NCBI GenBank assembly: GCA_016789245.1
Contig: JAEURM010000106.1
Location: forward strand, 1-6,803
Reading direction: 5' to 3'
From: Anaerolineales bacterium
Lineage (GTDB): Bacteria > Chloroflexota > Anaerolineae > Anaerolineales > UBA6663
Length of the DNA stretch: 6,803 nt
Shown: positions 5,904-6,803 of the stretch, piece after piece
Position numbering within the stretch: position 1 is the first letter of the stretch
Layout: each line of letters starts with the position of its first letter
The notes under the pieces: generated by a model
Databases searched by the model: none
What the model saw: only the letters and a program-made list of their open reading frames with translations
What the model was told of the DNA's origin: nothing
Position numbers and translations under genes: made by a program

Positions 5904-6803
5904 ATGTTTGAACGTATCTGGAAGTGGTTAGCCAATATTCCCGCCCGGGATTCTATTGAAAGGGATGCGAGTGCTTCCTTTCAGTTGGCCGTTTTTGCAT
6001 TTGTGCTAGCTACTTCCCTGAGTTTTGTCCTTAATTTATTTATACCCGGACGCTGGAATTCTTGGGTTTGGCAAGTAGTCTTTGTATTTAGTATCTCAAG
6101 TGCAGTATTGGTATTATTTTGGTTACGGCGAGGGCAATTTCGGGCCGCTGTTGGGTTACTGACCGTTGCAATTTTGCTGGCCGCTTTCATCACAGGGGTT
6201 TTTAATGGCATTAATAATAGCCAAGTTGTATTAATTCTGTTTTCTATATTTGTGATTTTAGCAGTTGGCTTGGTACTGCCGTGGCGTTGGCTTATCCTTA
6301 GCTATTTGGCCATAGGCTCACTACTAATCGGCGGCTCAACCTTAGAAGCTAATGGGTACCTCCCTATTCTCACGCAAACCACTCGGTGGGATATTGTGGC
6401 TGGGCGTGGTTTGCAAGCTACGGCCATCATCATTGCCATTGGGTTGTTTGCACGGTTTTTTAGCTGGCGGCTTCATGGCGCGCTTTACGCGGCGCAAGCA
6501 CGCGAGGTGGAACTCCGCCAAGAAATCGTCAAACGGGAGCAAGCCCAACAAGCTTTACATGCCAGTGAAAAAGATTTGGCGCTGATGTTTGATCAAGCGC
6601 CCATCCCAATGGCCATCTCAGATTTAGATGGGCGCTTTGTGCGCGTTAACCGGGCGCTATGCACTATGTTAGGTTACCCGGCGGAGGAGCTTCTGCAATG
6701 CACGTTTGCCAGCATCACGCATCCGGATGATATCAACAAGAATCTGGAACTAATGCAACAGGCCATGCGGGGCGAGATTGAGACTTACCAGATAGAGAAG
6801 CGC
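5904..6803 (+). CDS. Membrane-bound PAS-domain sensor, probable signalling protein (3' end outside window)
   Basis: The first 300 codons are open to the last base of the window, with no stop. Six hydrophobic segments are visible at about residues 27-47, 55-74, 81-100, 107-125, 129-147 and 170-187. Arginines at R75-R76, R128 and R184/R189 fall on the predicted cytoplasmic side, giving N-in, C-in topology. A charged, heptad-like linker (about 193-226) connects to a PAS domain from about 227: FDQAPIPMAISDLDGRFVRVN, then LGYPAEEL at 256-263 and THPDD at 272-276. I do not recognise the membrane region as a named sensor domain. The output module lies beyond the window: a histidine kinase is most likely, a GGDEF cyclase possible. 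ATG 5904 was chosen because a charged N-terminus precedes the first helix; AGTAGAG just upstream is at best a weak ribosome site. The membrane-coding part is visibly more AT-rich than the upstream genes. Confidence 0.85.
   Translation, partial: MFERIWKWLANIPARDSIERDASASFQLAVFAFVLATSLSFVLNLFIPGRWNSWVWQVVFVFSISSAVLVLFWLRRGQFRAAVGLLTVAILLAAFITGVFNGINNSQVVLILFSIFVILAVGLVLPWRWLILSYLAIGSLLIGGSTLEANGYLPILTQTTRWDIVAGRGLQATAIIIAIGLFARFFSWRLHGALYAAQAREVELRQEIVKREQAQQALHASEKDLALMFDQAPIPMAISDLDGRFVRVNRALCTMLGYPAEELLQCTFASITHPDDINKNLELMQQAMRGEIETYQIEKR

Noticed and set aside
6352..6585. A 77-residue plus-strand frame inside the sensor gene
   Set aside because: It is out of phase with the sensor frame, which continues unbroken through this region into a recognisable PAS domain.
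1..6803. A previously undescribed defence, mobile or biosynthetic system
   Set aside because: All five genes belong to recognisable housekeeping, metabolic or signalling families, and no mobile-element or defence hallmark is present.

Overview
The window carries one strand of ordinary chromosomal genes, all read left to right: the C-terminal half of an FtsK/SpoIIIE DNA translocase, a three-gene glycolate oxidase cluster (glcD, glcE, glcF), a small DinB-like putative metalloenzyme, and the N-terminal part of a membrane-bound PAS sensor protein that runs off the right edge. There is no tRNA, rRNA, CRISPR array, transposase or phage gene. The organism is a bacterium with GC-rich coding sequence. 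The almost complete lack of Shine-Dalgarno sequences, the many small palindromic intergenic repeats and the DinB/PAS-kinase style of gene content suggest an environmental Chloroflexota (Anaerolineae-like) genome. That placement is a guess from general resemblance, not from a phylogenetic marker.

Layout. 1-1116 is ftsK without its membrane domain and start. 1117-1404 is the longest non-coding stretch (288 bases). It holds a 32-base hairpin just after ftsK (1140-1171), a 63-base double-hairpin REP-like repeat (1210-1272), then about 130 bases without recognisable structure, and a possible -10 element directly before glcD. 1405-5319 is glcD-glcE-glcF, with a perfect 15-bp-stem palindrome between glcD and glcE and a pyrimidine-rich spacer with dyad symmetry between glcE and glcF. 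5361-5864 is the DinB-family gene. 5904-6803 is the open end of a six-helix membrane sensor with a coiled coil and a PAS domain.

How the genes work together. GlcD (FAD, catalytic), GlcE (FAD) and GlcF (two 4Fe-4S clusters plus two CCG cysteine-rich domains) are expected to form one complex that oxidises glycolate to glyoxylate and passes electrons on to the respiratory chain. All sequence hallmarks of the three subunits are present and undamaged. The DinB-like gene and the sensor follow with short gaps of 41 and 39 bases and could be co-transcribed, but nothing in their sequence ties them to glycolate. FtsK is unrelated in function and separated by the repeat-bearing gap.

I found no evidence of a new multi-gene system. 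The most interesting non-genic signals are two hairpins that share a common arm design (AAA-N7-GGTCT with AGACC-N7-TTT), a REP-like element with compensatory changes, and translation starts lacking Shine-Dalgarno sites, including a possibly leaderless glcD.
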